64,000 nt of DNA from Lewinellaceae bacterium (GTDB lineage: Bacteria > Bacteroidota > Bacteroidia > Chitinophagales > Saprospiraceae). The notes beneath the pieces are model-generated. The model was not told where the DNA came from. It saw only the letters and a program-made list of their open reading frames with translations, and did not search any database. Below, one piece after another: positions 24,601 to 32,997 of the stretch (the first letter of the stretch is position 1; the number at the start of each line of letters is the position of its first letter). The stretch covers positions 496,001-560,000 of the forward strand of contig JACJYR010000004.1 in NCBI GenBank assembly GCA_020636005.1, read 5' to 3'. Both the position numbers and the translations under genes were made by a program.

Positions 24601-26707
24601 TGTTTGGAACGATCCGAATGCTTCCACGGGTGCAAATATTTGCAACCTCCCTGTCGGCCCGATCATGGTCACGGCCACCGATGCCAATGGTTGCACAGCA
24701 ACAGCTACGGCAACGATTACCCAACCGCCCCTTATTTCCCTCACCGTTTCGCACACCGATGTAAACTGCCTGGGTGGAACCGATGGTACAGCCACTGTCT
24801 CGGCGACTGGCGGCGCTGGAAATTTTACCTATCAATGGAGCGGTGGAACAACGCCCGACCAGGCAACCACAACCGGCCTTGCTGCCAACAACTACTCTGT
24901 GACGGTGACGGACGGCAATGGCTGCGAAGCATTTGGTACCGTAGCTGTTTCAGAACCTTCTACGGGCGTTCAGCTTACTGCCTCACAGACGGTCGTCAGT
25001 TGTTTTGGGGAAAACCTGAGCGAGGCAACCGCTGATGCCGCCGGAGGCGCTGGCGGATACACTTATTTGTGGGCACCGGGCAACCAAACAACCCCTACTG
25101 CCCAAAACCTTAGCCCGGGCAATTATACCGTCGTCGTGATGGACGCACAAGGATGCACCGCCACTGCCGATGTTCAAATTGACCAATGGGACACACTGTC
25201 CATCACCCTATCCTTCGCCCCGCCTTCCTGCAATGGAAGCGCCGATGGTGAAATGGCGGCCAACATCGTAACCGGAGGTAATGGCGTGTACAATTTTCTT
25301 TGGAGTACCGGCGATACGGACGATTTTACCAATGGCCTGGTCGGCGGCCAAACCTACATGGTCACGGTAACTGACGGGCAGGGGTGTACAGGTACGGCCA
25401 CTCGTTTTTTGGTGGATCCAAGCGCTATGATACTCACGCTCAACACTACGGATGCCCTTTGCCACGGCTCGGCTGATGGCACGGCAGTGGTCGCCAATGT
25501 GCAGAATGCACAAGGCCCGGTAGCCTATCAGTGGGGCGTGGGCGCTATGAACCAAACGACTGCTACTGCCGACAGCCTTTCTGCCGGCACCTACAACGTA
25601 GTTGTAACCGATACGGCTGGTTGTGTCCAGACCTCCACGGTTACTATTGGTGAACCAACGGCCATCACTGCCGCTTTCCAAACGGTGAACAATGAATGTT
25701 TTGGTTATAAAAACGGATCGGCGAAAATTGAAGTGACTGGGGGAACGCCCTCCTATACCCTGGCATGGTCAACCGGTGCTGCCAACCTCACCAGCCAGTC
25801 CAGCCTGGCCGCAGGTACCTACTACGTTTCTATCACCGATGCCAACCAGTGCCTGAGAGTAGATTCTGTAATAATCCAGGAGCCAGCAACCGTCACTGCG
25901 CAGGTGACCCCAAAAGATGTCTCCTGCTTCGGGGAGCGGGACGGTGCTATTGCCATTGCGCCAAGCGGCGGGACGCCACCTTTCAAATACAGCCTGGACG
26001 GCCAGCAATACTATGGCAGCAGCACCCTCATCGCATTGATGGCGGGCGATTACCAGCTTTATATCAAAGACGCCAAAGGCTGCATTTACAATGCCTCCGC
26101 CATGATCAACGAGCCAGCGGAAATGACCGTGGACATCCTGACCTTTGGCGAATCGGTGGACGAATACATGATCGAATATGGTATCACCCTGCCCATTGAA
26201 GGCTCCCCGACGAACAACCAGGGCGATGTGATGTACATCTGGGACGCTTCCTATTGCGGCACGCTGACCTGCGACTCGATCTCCGATTGTGCGGAAACCC
26301 TCTTGTGCAGCCAACTGGAAGCCAACCCGGAATATTCCATTGACTATTTCCTGACGGCCATTGACGAAAAAGGCTGCGAAGCCGAGGATCACGTGCAGAT
26401 CCACGTGAAGAAAACCCGCCGGGTGATGGTGCCAACGGGCTTCTCCCCCAACCAGGACGGCCTGAACGACCTGCTCTCCATCCACGGCAAGTCCGGCACC
26501 ATGATCAAGCTATTCCAGGTCTTCGACCGTTGGGGCGAACTGCTTTTCCAGGACGTGGACATCCCCATCAACGACACCACCCGGGGCTGGGACGGGACGT
26601 TTAAATCGAAGGATATGCAGTCGGGCGTCTATGTCTGGTACCTGGAAGCAGAGTACGAGGACGGGATGACGGAGAGCTTCAAGGGGGAGACGACGCTCAT
26701 CCGTTGA
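21641..26707 (+). CDS. Giant gliding-type adhesin with SprB repeats and CHU_C tail
   Basis: This 1688-residue secreted protein has a signal peptide (residues 1-20), a CUB-like region (about 25-145), a PKD domain (WDFGDGAITYGPTVSHVF, about 200-245), two proprotein-convertase P-like domains (about 290-470 and 605-725), and eight SprB-type repeats (about 880-1490; pattern CxGxxDG, then GG, then YxVtVtDxxGC). It ends in a gliding-motility C-terminal CHU_C domain (VPTGFSPNQDGLNDLL to the end), a type-B T9SS sorting signal. Such proteins are exported by T9SS and moved along the surface or used for attachment. The PorP/SprF gene directly downstream is the expected partner. The earlier in-frame ATG at 21557 is rejected because it lacks a signal peptide. 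Confidence 0.9.
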   Translation: MNLKATFTFLLALSSFLLAGQNYLMNAALTSVNDCSGFFMDSGGGSNPYGPNQHFTTTICPDGTTGTHIQLIFSGTQIGAGDDLCFFDGNSTAATPLGCASDFNGNAAFIIQATAANNTGCLTITFDSDATDQGSGWSADINCIPACQTIFAVLDQTDPIIEPADTGWIDICPGDRVFFWGKGDYPQNGTLYNHSDLTTDFEWDFGDGAITYGPTVSHVFDEPGGYIVHLKLTDQLGCKNTNYLSQRIRVAHKPDFMIGNFVQQICVGDTVGLNAMIDSMDVNHTVSVNPVEEGFQTLGIRSDSLALPDGNGSSYQTTITFSDFSPGQLLTNINDLLGIWVNMEHSWLRDLEISLTCPNGQSAILHNHPGNIGGEVFLGVPFENDEGLAVPIPGVGWDYGWQVNPDYNYTWITYANAFSPGTLPSGSYKPFQTLNNFLGCPLNGDWTIEVTDLWPVDNGYIFSWSIDFNPDLYPARETFTPAISSWAWNDHPSIFYSELDSITGAPINAGEVSYVFAVTDEFGCVWDTAVDIRVLPVTHPDCHSCSQLLSPAGDTTVCLGEPVDIDVSMPTQPNLDVTFESYDDYAIGAGNHPPANPYFSTINVNSNIPATITNPAQDIVSICLDLTTDFDADMAIYLRAPNNQLLELSTNNGGGGDNYTQTCFTATAVTPINTGAAPFTGNFLPEGNWNVLNGAPINGNWSLRISDLAGPTKYGKLNWWAITFRATNNVTYTWTPNTGLSCNNCPNPTANPLTSTAYVVTSNDSYGCSVKDTVDIAVLNSFPAPAVTCQLQPGGQVVVNWNDVGPGLEYEVNINGTGWVDPNNGGLSYLVNGVTNGDQVNAEVRVKVNGGACVVGVGNSSCLYQLCMMDAFTSSPGPYAVSCNGACDEAVQISVASGLAPFNFQVTNLTTGNSFAQANGNLASLCPGNYRVIVMDADACADTVSFTVNDQPALMVSASQASPVSCNGDTDGCAMVTASGGVGGFTFVWNDPNASTGANICNLPVGPIMVTATDANGCTATATATITQPPLISLTVSHTDVNCLGGTDGTATVSATGGAGNFTYQWSGGTTPDQATTTGLAANNYSVTVTDGNGCEAFGTVAVSEPSTGVQLTASQTVVSCFGENLSEATADAAGGAGGYTYLWAPGNQTTPTAQNLSPGNYTVVVMDAQGCTATADVQIDQWDTLSITLSFAPPSCNGSADGEMAANIVTGGNGVYNFLWSTGDTDDFTNGLVGGQTYMVTVTDGQGCTGTATRFLVDPSAMILTLNTTDALCHGSADGTAVVANVQNAQGPVAYQWGVGAMNQTTATADSLSAGTYNVVVTDTAGCVQTSTVTIGEPTAITAAFQTVNNECFGYKNGSAKIEVTGGTPSYTLAWSTGAANLTSQSSLAAGTYYVSITDANQCLRVDSVIIQEPATVTAQVTPKDVSCFGERDGAIAIAPSGGTPPFKYSLDGQQYYGSSTLIALMAGDYQLYIKDAKGCIYNASAMINEPAEMTVDILTFGESVDEYMIEYGITLPIEGSPTNNQGDVMYIWDASYCGTLTCDSISDCAETLLCSQLEANPEYSIDYFLTAIDEKGCEAEDHVQIHVKKTRRVMVPTGFSPNQDGLNDLLSIHGKSGTMIKLFQVFDRWGELLFQDVDIPINDTTRGWDGTFKSKDMQSGVYVWYLEAEYEDGMTESFKGETTLIR

Positions 26708-26774
26708 GTAGCGGTGGTTGATTTTGTAGTCTAACGTAGCATTTTGAATATCAGAAATAAGATGTTTGCAAGAG

Positions 26775-26808
26775 AGTGCTTGGAGCACTTTGGAGTACTC
26801 CAAGCACT
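26775..26808. repeat. Stem-loop between adhesin and PorP/SprF genes
   Basis: AGTGCTTGGAG and CTCCAAGCACT form a perfect 11-bp stem with a 12-base loop. There is no T-run. It may lower transcription into the porP gene or stabilise the upstream mRNA. Confidence 0.55.
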
Positions 26809-26935
26809 ATAACTAAACTATTCATTGACAATCATTCAAGCCAAAGTTCCTATCTTGCAAAGCCATGAAATCGCCATTAGTCCCAAAACACCCCGAAAAG
26901 CCAGCTTGGACCAATCATTTGTAAACCTATTTTTC

Positions 26936-27985
26936 ATGAAGATAAAACTACTTGCATGTGCCCTGTTGGTTTTCTGTTTCCTCCGGGAGGCCAGCGCCCA
27001 GGATCCCCAGTTCATCCAGTTCTATGCTTCGCCGCTGCAGCTCAACCCGGCCATGACGGGCGTGTTCCCCGGCAAATGGCGCATCGTCGCCAACTACCGG
27101 GAGCAGTGGAACAGCATCCTGGGCGACAACCCCTTCCGCAGCATCAGTGCCAGCTTCGATGCCCGCAGCAGGGTGGGCCAGGGGGACTATTTCGCCTATG
27201 GCATCACGGCCCTTCGGGATCAGGCAGGGTCGTCCAATTACCTGCGCACGAGCGCCGACTTAAGCTTGTCGTACATGAAACAACTCGGCGGCGGTTACCG
27301 GGGAGCGGATCAGTTCCTTATCGGCGGCGCACAGGTGGGCTTTGGGCAGCATACCCTCGATTACCAAAACCTGTGGTTCAGTTCTCAGTTCGACGGCACG
27401 GTGGAGCAGATTGACCGCACCCTGTCCTCCGGCGAAACCATCAACGACGCCAGCGACCTCTACCTGAATATCAATGCAGGACTGCTCTGGTACGCCGTTT
27501 ATGACGATAATCAGAGCCTCTATTTCGGCGGTGCTTTCCACCATGTGAATGCCCCGAAGGTGTCTTTTATCGACGCGAATGGCAAGGAAAATATGGAGCG
27601 AAAATGGGTCGTCCATGCGGGCGGCGAATTGCCTTTCAGCCATGAGTTCAGCATGTTGCCGGCGGTGGCCGTGATGGGGCAGGGGCCGTCGCTGTTGTCC
27701 CTGTTTGGAACCAACATCCGCTACACCAACCGGGACTGGCGGGAACTGGCCATCCGGGCCGGGGCATGGGGCCATCTGTCCAAAGACGTGGAAGGGAGCG
27801 TTTACCTGCCCGCTGTCACCTTTACGGCTGTGCTGGAACTGAACCGCCTGAACATCGGCATCAGCTACGATGTGAACGTGAACAAACTTTCTGCTCCGAC
27901 GAACAACCGGGGGGCCTACGAGATTTCGTTGATTTACTACCAACCTGCCTCCAGGCGGGAAAATGTGAACTGCCCGAAATTGTGA
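26936..27985 (+). CDS. PorP/SprF family type IX secretion outer-membrane protein
   Basis: This 349-residue beta-barrel-like protein has a signal peptide (MKIKLLACALLVFCFLREASAQ) and the PorP/SprF opening DPQFIQFYASPLQLNPAMTG, then ANYREQW, and ends in alternating beta strands. SprF-type proteins are encoded next to SprB-like adhesins and are needed for secreting or anchoring them. Here it follows the CHU_C adhesin by 228 bases. The start is set by the signal peptide; an upstream in-frame ATG at 26825 is not supported. Confidence 0.9.
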   Translation: MKIKLLACALLVFCFLREASAQDPQFIQFYASPLQLNPAMTGVFPGKWRIVANYREQWNSILGDNPFRSISASFDARSRVGQGDYFAYGITALRDQAGSSNYLRTSADLSLSYMKQLGGGYRGADQFLIGGAQVGFGQHTLDYQNLWFSSQFDGTVEQIDRTLSSGETINDASDLYLNINAGLLWYAVYDDNQSLYFGGAFHHVNAPKVSFIDANGKENMERKWVVHAGGELPFSHEFSMLPAVAVMGQGPSLLSLFGTNIRYTNRDWRELAIRAGAWGHLSKDVEGSVYLPAVTFTAVLELNRLNIGISYDVNVNKLSAPTNNRGAYEISLIYYQPASRRENVNCPKL

Positions 27986-28034
27986 CGGGCTGCCAATGCT
28001 GGCAGGATGGAAATTACCATACTGCCAGCATTCA

Positions 28035-28814
28035 TCACTCCCCTTTAAAAACTGGCTTCCGTTTTTCCAAAAACGCCTTCACCCCTTCTTTATAGTCGTA
28101 GGTGTTGCCCGCCAACGTCTGGTAGCTGTCTTCTTCCCGCAGCTGCGATTCCAAATCATTGATCAGCGACCGGTTCAGCAGGTGCTTCGTGTAGGCCAGG
28201 CCTTTTGTGGGCATCTGGGCTAACGTTTGTGCGATGTGGTAGGCACTGGCTGCGAAGCCCTCGTCGGGCAGGGTTTTATAAATCATTCCCATCGCTTCGG
28301 CTTCTTTGGCGGACACTTTTTCGCCGAGCATCATCAGGGCGGCGGCCTTTTGCCAACCAACCAGCCGGGGCAGGATGAACGTGCCGCCACTGTCGGGAAT
28401 CAACCCGATTTTGCTGAAGGCCTGGATGAAAGCGGCCGATTCCGCTGCCACGGTGATGTCGCAGGCAAAGGCAATATTGGCACCGGCGCCGGCGGCCACG
28501 CCGTTCACGGCGCAGACAATGGGCTTTTCAATGCTCCTGAGCCGTTGTATAATTGGATTGTAGTGTTCGCCGAGGATGGTGGTGAAACTGGGCGAATTTT
28601 CAAAATCGCTTACCTCCTGCAAATCCTGGCCGGCACAAAAAGCCTTGCCGCTGCCCGTGAGATAAATGGCCCTGACGGAGGGGTCGTCCCTGCACAGGTC
28701 CAGGGCTTTCTGCACTTCGAGCGCCATTTGGCGGTTGAAAGAATTATAAACCTGGGGGCGGTGGAGGGTGATGCTGCCTATGGCGTCTTCGATATTGAAC
28801 CGGATGTTTTCCAT
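28035..28814 (-). CDS. Enoyl-CoA hydratase/isomerase, PaaG-like
   Basis: This 259-residue crotonase has the oxyanion-hole segments GSGKAFCAGQDL and NGVAAGAGANIAFACD, and the acidic residue region FSKIGLIPDSGGT. The latter resembles PaaG, which isomerises ring-epoxy-phenylacetyl-CoA to an oxepin. PaaG-like crotonases are also used in general fatty-acid oxidation, and no other paa genes are nearby, so the substrate is uncertain. A glycosyltransferase gene lies 21 bases upstream on the same strand. Confidence 0.85.
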   Translation of the reverse strand: MENIRFNIEDAIGSITLHRPQVYNSFNRQMALEVQKALDLCRDDPSVRAIYLTGSGKAFCAGQDLQEVSDFENSPSFTTILGEHYNPIIQRLRSIEKPIVCAVNGVAAGAGANIAFACDITVAAESAAFIQAFSKIGLIPDSGGTFILPRLVGWQKAAALMMLGEKVSAKEAEAMGMIYKTLPDEGFAASAYHIAQTLAQMPTKGLAYTKHLLNRSLINDLESQLREEDSYQTLAGNTYDYKEGVKAFLEKRKPVFKGE

Positions 28815-28835
28815 GTGTTTTGGATTGATAGATGG

Positions 28836-29726
28836 TTAAGGCTTTTCTTGTATGAGGCGGGCAAAATAGCCCAATTTGTACAAATCAAAAAGCCGGAGTG
28901 AAGGATGTTTGGTTGTGAAGTTTTGTACCAAACTGTTTTCTGTTTTTGAAAAAAGCCAGGCCATTGGTTTTTGCATCCCCAAGCGTTGCAGGGCGAGGTA
29001 GGTGCGCAACAATTTGGTGTCCACCAGCTTTCCAGCATACCAGAGGAGAGCGAGGTTCTCCAGCCCTTGTCTTGTCTTTTTCAAAAAAACGGCTGCCGGC
29101 TCCAGGCCGATGTGCTCCAGGGGATTGTCAATGTGAACGATGGGGATGCCGTGTTTGGCCAGTTCCATCCCAAAGAGGGTATCCTCATGGCCGTATTGCG
29201 TTAGTGTTTCATCAAAACCAATGTGGAGGAAGATGTCACTGGGCACTACGAAGTTGTTGGTCATAAAGCTGCGGTAGGGGAATTTCCGGCGCTGTTCCGC
29301 TGTGCTTTGTTCCCGGTTTATTCCGTACAGCCAATGGAAATAAAACGCATCGTCCACGGGTGGTTGTGCATCGTAGGAACGACCGCCGTACACCAGGGCA
29401 CCGGGCTGCAGGTGGGCCAGGTAGTTTTGAATAAAATCCTTTCGCACCACCCTGCTGTCGCAGTCCATAAACAGCAAAAAAGGGAAGCGGGCAGCTTTGC
29501 CCAGGGCATTGCGGATGGCCGATCGCCCCAGGTTTTCCTCCAGTTCCCGGTAAACCAAATGCTCCAGCCCCCTGATTTCACGGTTTGTTTTTTTAAAACT
29601 CTCCGACGAGCCGTCGTCAAAGCAAATAATCTCAAAATCCTTTCCCGAAGCCTCGCACTGGCCGTGCAGATCCGCCACCAGTGGCCTGATGTCGAAATTG
29701 TAAACGGGGATGAGGATGGAAAGCAT
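28836..29726 (-). CDS. Family 2 glycosyltransferase
   Basis: This 296-residue protein has a GT-A nucleotide-sugar fold: MLSILIPVYN at the start, CFDDGSSESF (about 36-44), a metal-binding DxD-like FMDCDSR (D88, D90), and an acceptor region with GHEDTLFGMELAKHG. It should transfer a sugar from a nucleotide donor in the cytoplasm. The frame continues upstream for 31 codons straight through an 8-bp tandem repeat, adding a Ser/Leu-rich stretch; the conserved family start is the ATG at 29726. Repeat-length changes could alter any translation starting upstream. Confidence 0.85.
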   Translation of the reverse strand: MLSILIPVYNFDIRPLVADLHGQCEASGKDFEIICFDDGSSESFKKTNREIRGLEHLVYRELEENLGRSAIRNALGKAARFPFLLFMDCDSRVVRKDFIQNYLAHLQPGALVYGGRSYDAQPPVDDAFYFHWLYGINREQSTAEQRRKFPYRSFMTNNFVVPSDIFLHIGFDETLTQYGHEDTLFGMELAKHGIPIVHIDNPLEHIGLEPAAVFLKKTRQGLENLALLWYAGKLVDTKLLRTYLALQRLGMQKPMAWLFSKTENSLVQNFTTKHPSLRLFDLYKLGYFARLIQEKP

Positions 29727-29730
29727 GGGG

Positions 29731-29815
29731 ATGAGTGAATGAGTGAATGAGAGAGTGAGAGAGTGAGAGAGTGAGAGAGTGAGAGAGTGAGAGAGTGAGA
29801 GAATGAGTGAGTTGG
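29731..29815. repeat. 8-bp microsatellite (GAGAGTGA) upstream of the glycosyltransferase
   Basis: About six to seven near-perfect 8-bp units, with degenerate GAGTGAAT units at the left edge, start four bases before the glycosyltransferase ATG. The unit length is not a multiple of three. Confidence 0.9.
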
Positions 29816-29874
29816 CCAACGCTTAATCTTCCATTTATTTGCTTTCAAAAAAAACTGAAAGTTGGCATAACTGT

Positions 29875-29882
29875 TACCTTTG
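29875..29882 (+). promoter_or_regulatory. -7 box of mqnE
   Basis: TACCTTTG matches the Bacteroidota -7 consensus. The expected start site near 29889 leaves the ATG at 29894 almost leaderless, which favours the ATG at 29906. Confidence 0.5.
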
Positions 29883-29905
29883 CCAGCGCAAAAATGCACA
29901 AAACC

Positions 29906-31105
29906 ATGACCACGAACAGAAAAATAGAAACTTTGCTGAACGACGGGAAACTAAAACCGGCATTCCGGCAAATCGCTGAGAAAGTTTTCAACGGCGAACG
30001 CATCACCAAGGACGATGGCCTGTTGCTTTTCCAGGAAGGCACGCTGGGCTATTTAGGTGCCCTGGCCAACCATGTGCGGGAGCGCCTTCACGGCGACGAT
30101 ACCTTCTTCAACCGCAACTTCCACATCGAACCGACGAACGTCTGCGTCTATGACTGCAAGTTCTGCTCCTACTCCCGCCTCCTCAAAAAACGGGGCGAGG
30201 GTTGGGAATACACGATGGACGACATGATGGCCATTGTGAAGCAATACGATGGCCAACCCGTCACGGAAGTCCACATCGTCGGCGGGGTGCTGCCGCAATA
30301 CGATCTGGCTTTTTACACGGAATTTTTCAGGAAAATAAAAACCCACCGCCCCGACCTCCACATCAAAGCACTGACGCCGGTGGAGTACCACTATATTTTC
30401 AAAAAAGCCAAAATTGGTTATGCCGAAGGGATGAAGATCATGAAAGATGCAGGGCTGGATTCCATCCCAGGCGGCGGTGCCGAGATTTTCCACCCCGACA
30501 TCCGGCAGCAGATTGCAGGCGATAAATGCACTGGCGAGCAGTGGCTGCAAATCCACGAAGCCTGGCACCAACTGGGCGGCCGCTCCAATGCCACCATGCT
30601 CTACGGCCACATAGAGGGTTACGAACACCGCATCCACCACCTGGAACAACTGCGGCTATTGCAGGACCGGACGGGCGGTTTTCAGACCTTCATCCCGCTC
30701 AAGTTCCGCAACCAGGACAACCAGATGTCGCACCTGCCCGAAGTCAGCGTCATCGAGGATTTGCGCAACTACGCTATCAGCCGCATCTATCTCGACAACT
30801 TTGGCCATATCAAGGCATATTGGCCCATGATCAGCCGCAACATCGCCCAACTCTCCCTCGCTTATGGTGTGGACGACATTGATGGCACGATTGACGATAC
30901 CACCAAAATATATTCAATGGCCGGTTCTGAAGAACAAAACCCTGCCATGAGCACCCCCGAACTGGTCAACCTCATCCGACAGGTCAACAGGCGCCCCATT
31001 GAACGGGACACCCTCTACAACGTATTGAAAGATTACACCAACGAGGTCTTTGAGGATGACAAACAATATAAAGGATATGTCGCACTTCCGGTTGTATATC
31101 AATGA
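29906..31105 (+). CDS. mqnE: Aminodeoxyfutalosine synthase (radical SAM)
   Basis: This 399-residue protein has the radical-SAM cluster motif CVYDCKFC (C80, C84, C87), preceded by NRNFHIEPTN and followed by CSYSRLLKKRGEGWEYT, matching MqnE. It joins the MqnA product to SAM to give aminodeoxyfutalosine, the second step of the futalosine menaquinone route. Starts at 29894 (MHKTM) and far upstream (29807) are possible, but the promoter box position argues for 29906. mqnA follows on the same strand after 109 bases. Confidence 0.92.
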   Translation: MTTNRKIETLLNDGKLKPAFRQIAEKVFNGERITKDDGLLLFQEGTLGYLGALANHVRERLHGDDTFFNRNFHIEPTNVCVYDCKFCSYSRLLKKRGEGWEYTMDDMMAIVKQYDGQPVTEVHIVGGVLPQYDLAFYTEFFRKIKTHRPDLHIKALTPVEYHYIFKKAKIGYAEGMKIMKDAGLDSIPGGGAEIFHPDIRQQIAGDKCTGEQWLQIHEAWHQLGGRSNATMLYGHIEGYEHRIHHLEQLRLLQDRTGGFQTFIPLKFRNQDNQMSHLPEVSVIEDLRNYAISRIYLDNFGHIKAYWPMISRNIAQLSLAYGVDDIDGTIDDTTKIYSMAGSEEQNPAMSTPELVNLIRQVNRRPIERDTLYNVLKDYTNEVFEDDKQYKGYVALPVVYQ

Positions 31106-31212
31106 GAGAATGAGAGGATGAACGAGTGAATGAGTGAATTTTTAAAGCTTACCATATTTTACTGTTTTCTCATCCTCTCATCCTCTCATCCTCTCATCCT
31201 CTCATTCTCTAA
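31098..31212. repeat. 8-bp microsatellite and inverted repeat between mqnE and mqnA
   Basis: At 31167-31210 about five copies of CTCTCATC run in tandem. The left flank (about 31103-31121, AGAGAATGAGAGGATGA) is the reverse complement of the right end, so the intercistronic RNA can fold back over about 17 pairs. Confidence 0.8.
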
Positions 31213-31214
31213 TT

Positions 31215-31994
31215 ATGAGCCTAAAAGTCACCGCCGTCAGCTACCTGAACACGAAGCCGTTCCTCTACGGGCTGTTCAAGAGCGGACTAAACGAGGAGAT
31301 AGATTTGCAGTTGGACATCCCTTCCGATGGGGCCAGGCGGCTGGCTTCGGGGGAAGCGGATTTGGGCTTGGTGCCAGTAGCTGTCATTCCTGAACTGGCC
31401 ACGCCGCATATTATTTCTGATTACTGCATCGGCACGGTGGGCACGGTGAAGACCGTTTGCATCTTCAGCGAATGCCCGCTGGAGGAGATGACCCATCTTT
31501 ACCTCGACCACCACTCCCGCACCTCTGTTGAACTAGTGCAGCTATTATTGAAAGACCACTGGCGGCAATCCCCGAAGTTGTTGCAGGCCACTGAGGGCTT
31601 TGAGGCAAAAATCGGAGGCACGACCGGGGCGCTGATCATCGGCGACCGTGCTATAGGGAAAGACCTGGCGTACCCCTTTGTCTATGACCTGGGGGAGGCC
31701 TGGCAGCAGTTTACGGGCCTGCCTTTCGTCTTTGCGGCCTGGGTGAGCAACCGCCCGCTCGATCCCGCCTTTGTGCAACGCTTCAACGCTGCCCTGCAAA
31801 TGGGCCTCGACCACATCCCGCAGCTCATGTATATCCTGCCCTCGCCACAGCCGGGCTTCGACCTGCAGCGCTATTTCACGGAAAATATCAGCTATCAACT
31901 GGATCGGGATAAAAAGCGGGCGCTGAAATTATTCCTGCAGATGATGGGAAAAGTACACCAACGGGAGTATGCGGCGGTGGGGTTGGAAGGTTAG
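31215..31994 (+). CDS. mqnA: Chorismate dehydratase (menaquinone, futalosine pathway)
   Basis: This 259-residue protein has a periplasmic-binding-protein-like fold with the MqnA signatures VTAVSYLNTKPFLYGL, GEADLGLVPVAVI, and GALIIGDRAI followed by DLGEAWQQFTGLPFVFAAW. It converts chorismate to 3-enolpyruvylbenzoate, the first step of the futalosine pathway. With mqnE next to it, menaquinone is the likely respiratory quinone. Later mqn genes are not in the window. Confidence 0.93.
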   Translation: MSLKVTAVSYLNTKPFLYGLFKSGLNEEIDLQLDIPSDGARRLASGEADLGLVPVAVIPELATPHIISDYCIGTVGTVKTVCIFSECPLEEMTHLYLDHHSRTSVELVQLLLKDHWRQSPKLLQATEGFEAKIGGTTGALIIGDRAIGKDLAYPFVYDLGEAWQQFTGLPFVFAAWVSNRPLDPAFVQRFNAALQMGLDHIPQLMYILPSPQPGFDLQRYFTENISYQLDRDKKRALKLFLQMMGKVHQREYAAVGLEG

Positions 31995-32198
31995 GCTTTG
32001 GGGCGAAAAGCCTGCCCGTTGGGAAATCAGGGCTTCCCATTGCTCATTTTCGTAGTTAAAATAAAATATCCATCCCCTTCCCATTGCATTTCCAAATGAC
32101 TTTTGTCAAACCTTGCCGTGACCCTTCTCACCTCACCAAAAAAAGAGTTCCCCGTTTTTTGAACCCTAACATTTCATCATCGAAAAAAATCAAAATTT

Positions 32199-32591
32199 AT
32201 GTTGACTCAAACAAAGAAAACCCACCTCAGCGATTTCCATTTCGAACACAAACTCTGGATGAACGAACTGGGCTTTGCAGGGGAGGAAATCCTGATTTAC
32301 GAACACTATCTCGAAGACCTCGTGAAAAGGCACTCCGAACAGGAAATGCTGGCCGCCCTGGAACATTTCCAAAACCAGTTTATCAAAGAAAAAGAAGTGA
32401 TGGACATCCTTCGGCACGACATCCGTGCAAGCGAACATGAACTGGTGGCCTTTATCCAGAAACACCCGGAATCTTTCGACAGCTTCAACCTGGAAGATCA
32501 CCGGGATCTGAAAGACCGCATGGAGCAATTCCGAAAGATTTTTGGTGATTTAAAGGCGAGGTTTTTCCAGTTTATGCTGGATTGGAAGTAA
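32199..32591 (+). CDS. Conserved hypothetical protein, coiled-coil
   Basis: This 130-residue cytoplasmic protein is almost wholly helical, with heptad-like stretches (EILIYEHYLEDLVKRHSEQE, then FQNQFIKEKEVMDILRHDIR). No signal peptide, membrane segment or known motif is visible. A repeat element with a strong terminator-like hairpin begins five bases past its stop, so it is likely monocistronic. I do not assign a function. Confidence 0.7.
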   Translation: MLTQTKKTHLSDFHFEHKLWMNELGFAGEEILIYEHYLEDLVKRHSEQEMLAALEHFQNQFIKEKEVMDILRHDIRASEHELVAFIQKHPESFDSFNLEDHRDLKDRMEQFRKIFGDLKARFFQFMLDWK

Positions 32592-32596
32592 GAGTA

Positions 32597-32699
32597 GGAG
32601 GAAAAATAATCCCGATTTCACATCGGGATTATTTTTAATAAACCCTTCCAGTACTGGGGTTCCAAAATCAAAATAGCGAAGTTATTTTTTCATCCTTTC
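32597..32699 (+). repeat. Dispersed ~105-bp element, copy B
   Basis: The hairpin AATAATCCCGAT with ATCGGGATTATT, followed by T residues, starts right after the stop of the preceding gene. Then come AACCCTTCCAGTACTGG, AAAATCAAAATAGCGAAG and a T-run. It has the same orientation relative to transcription as copies C and D. Confidence 0.85.
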
Positions 32700-32997
32700 T
32701 AAAAAGATAACGGGATAGTTCAAATAGGCGCAGACATGCTTGATGCGGATAGCCACAGCAAGCATACTGCGTCCTTTTTATTTAGGGTGGGATGCATAGA
32801 ACCGCTTCATTTTTAACCCAAAAGCACTTACCGATATAAACCTGTCGAATACCAATTTTCTGAAAGTTTTATCCCCGCAGCATAAACGCAAATCATGCGC
32901 TTATTTTTTGCCCATCATTTTGATTCCTTTCAGAAGGCAGGATTTACTAAAATTGTGCGGCCTTTTGAAGTTAAAACCGTTTTCAGCAAATTGTTAT

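Noticed and set aside
29318..29899. 193-codon minus-strand frame through the 8-bp repeat
   Set aside because: It is the alternative frame of the glycosyltransferase region; the repeat alone creates the long open stretch.
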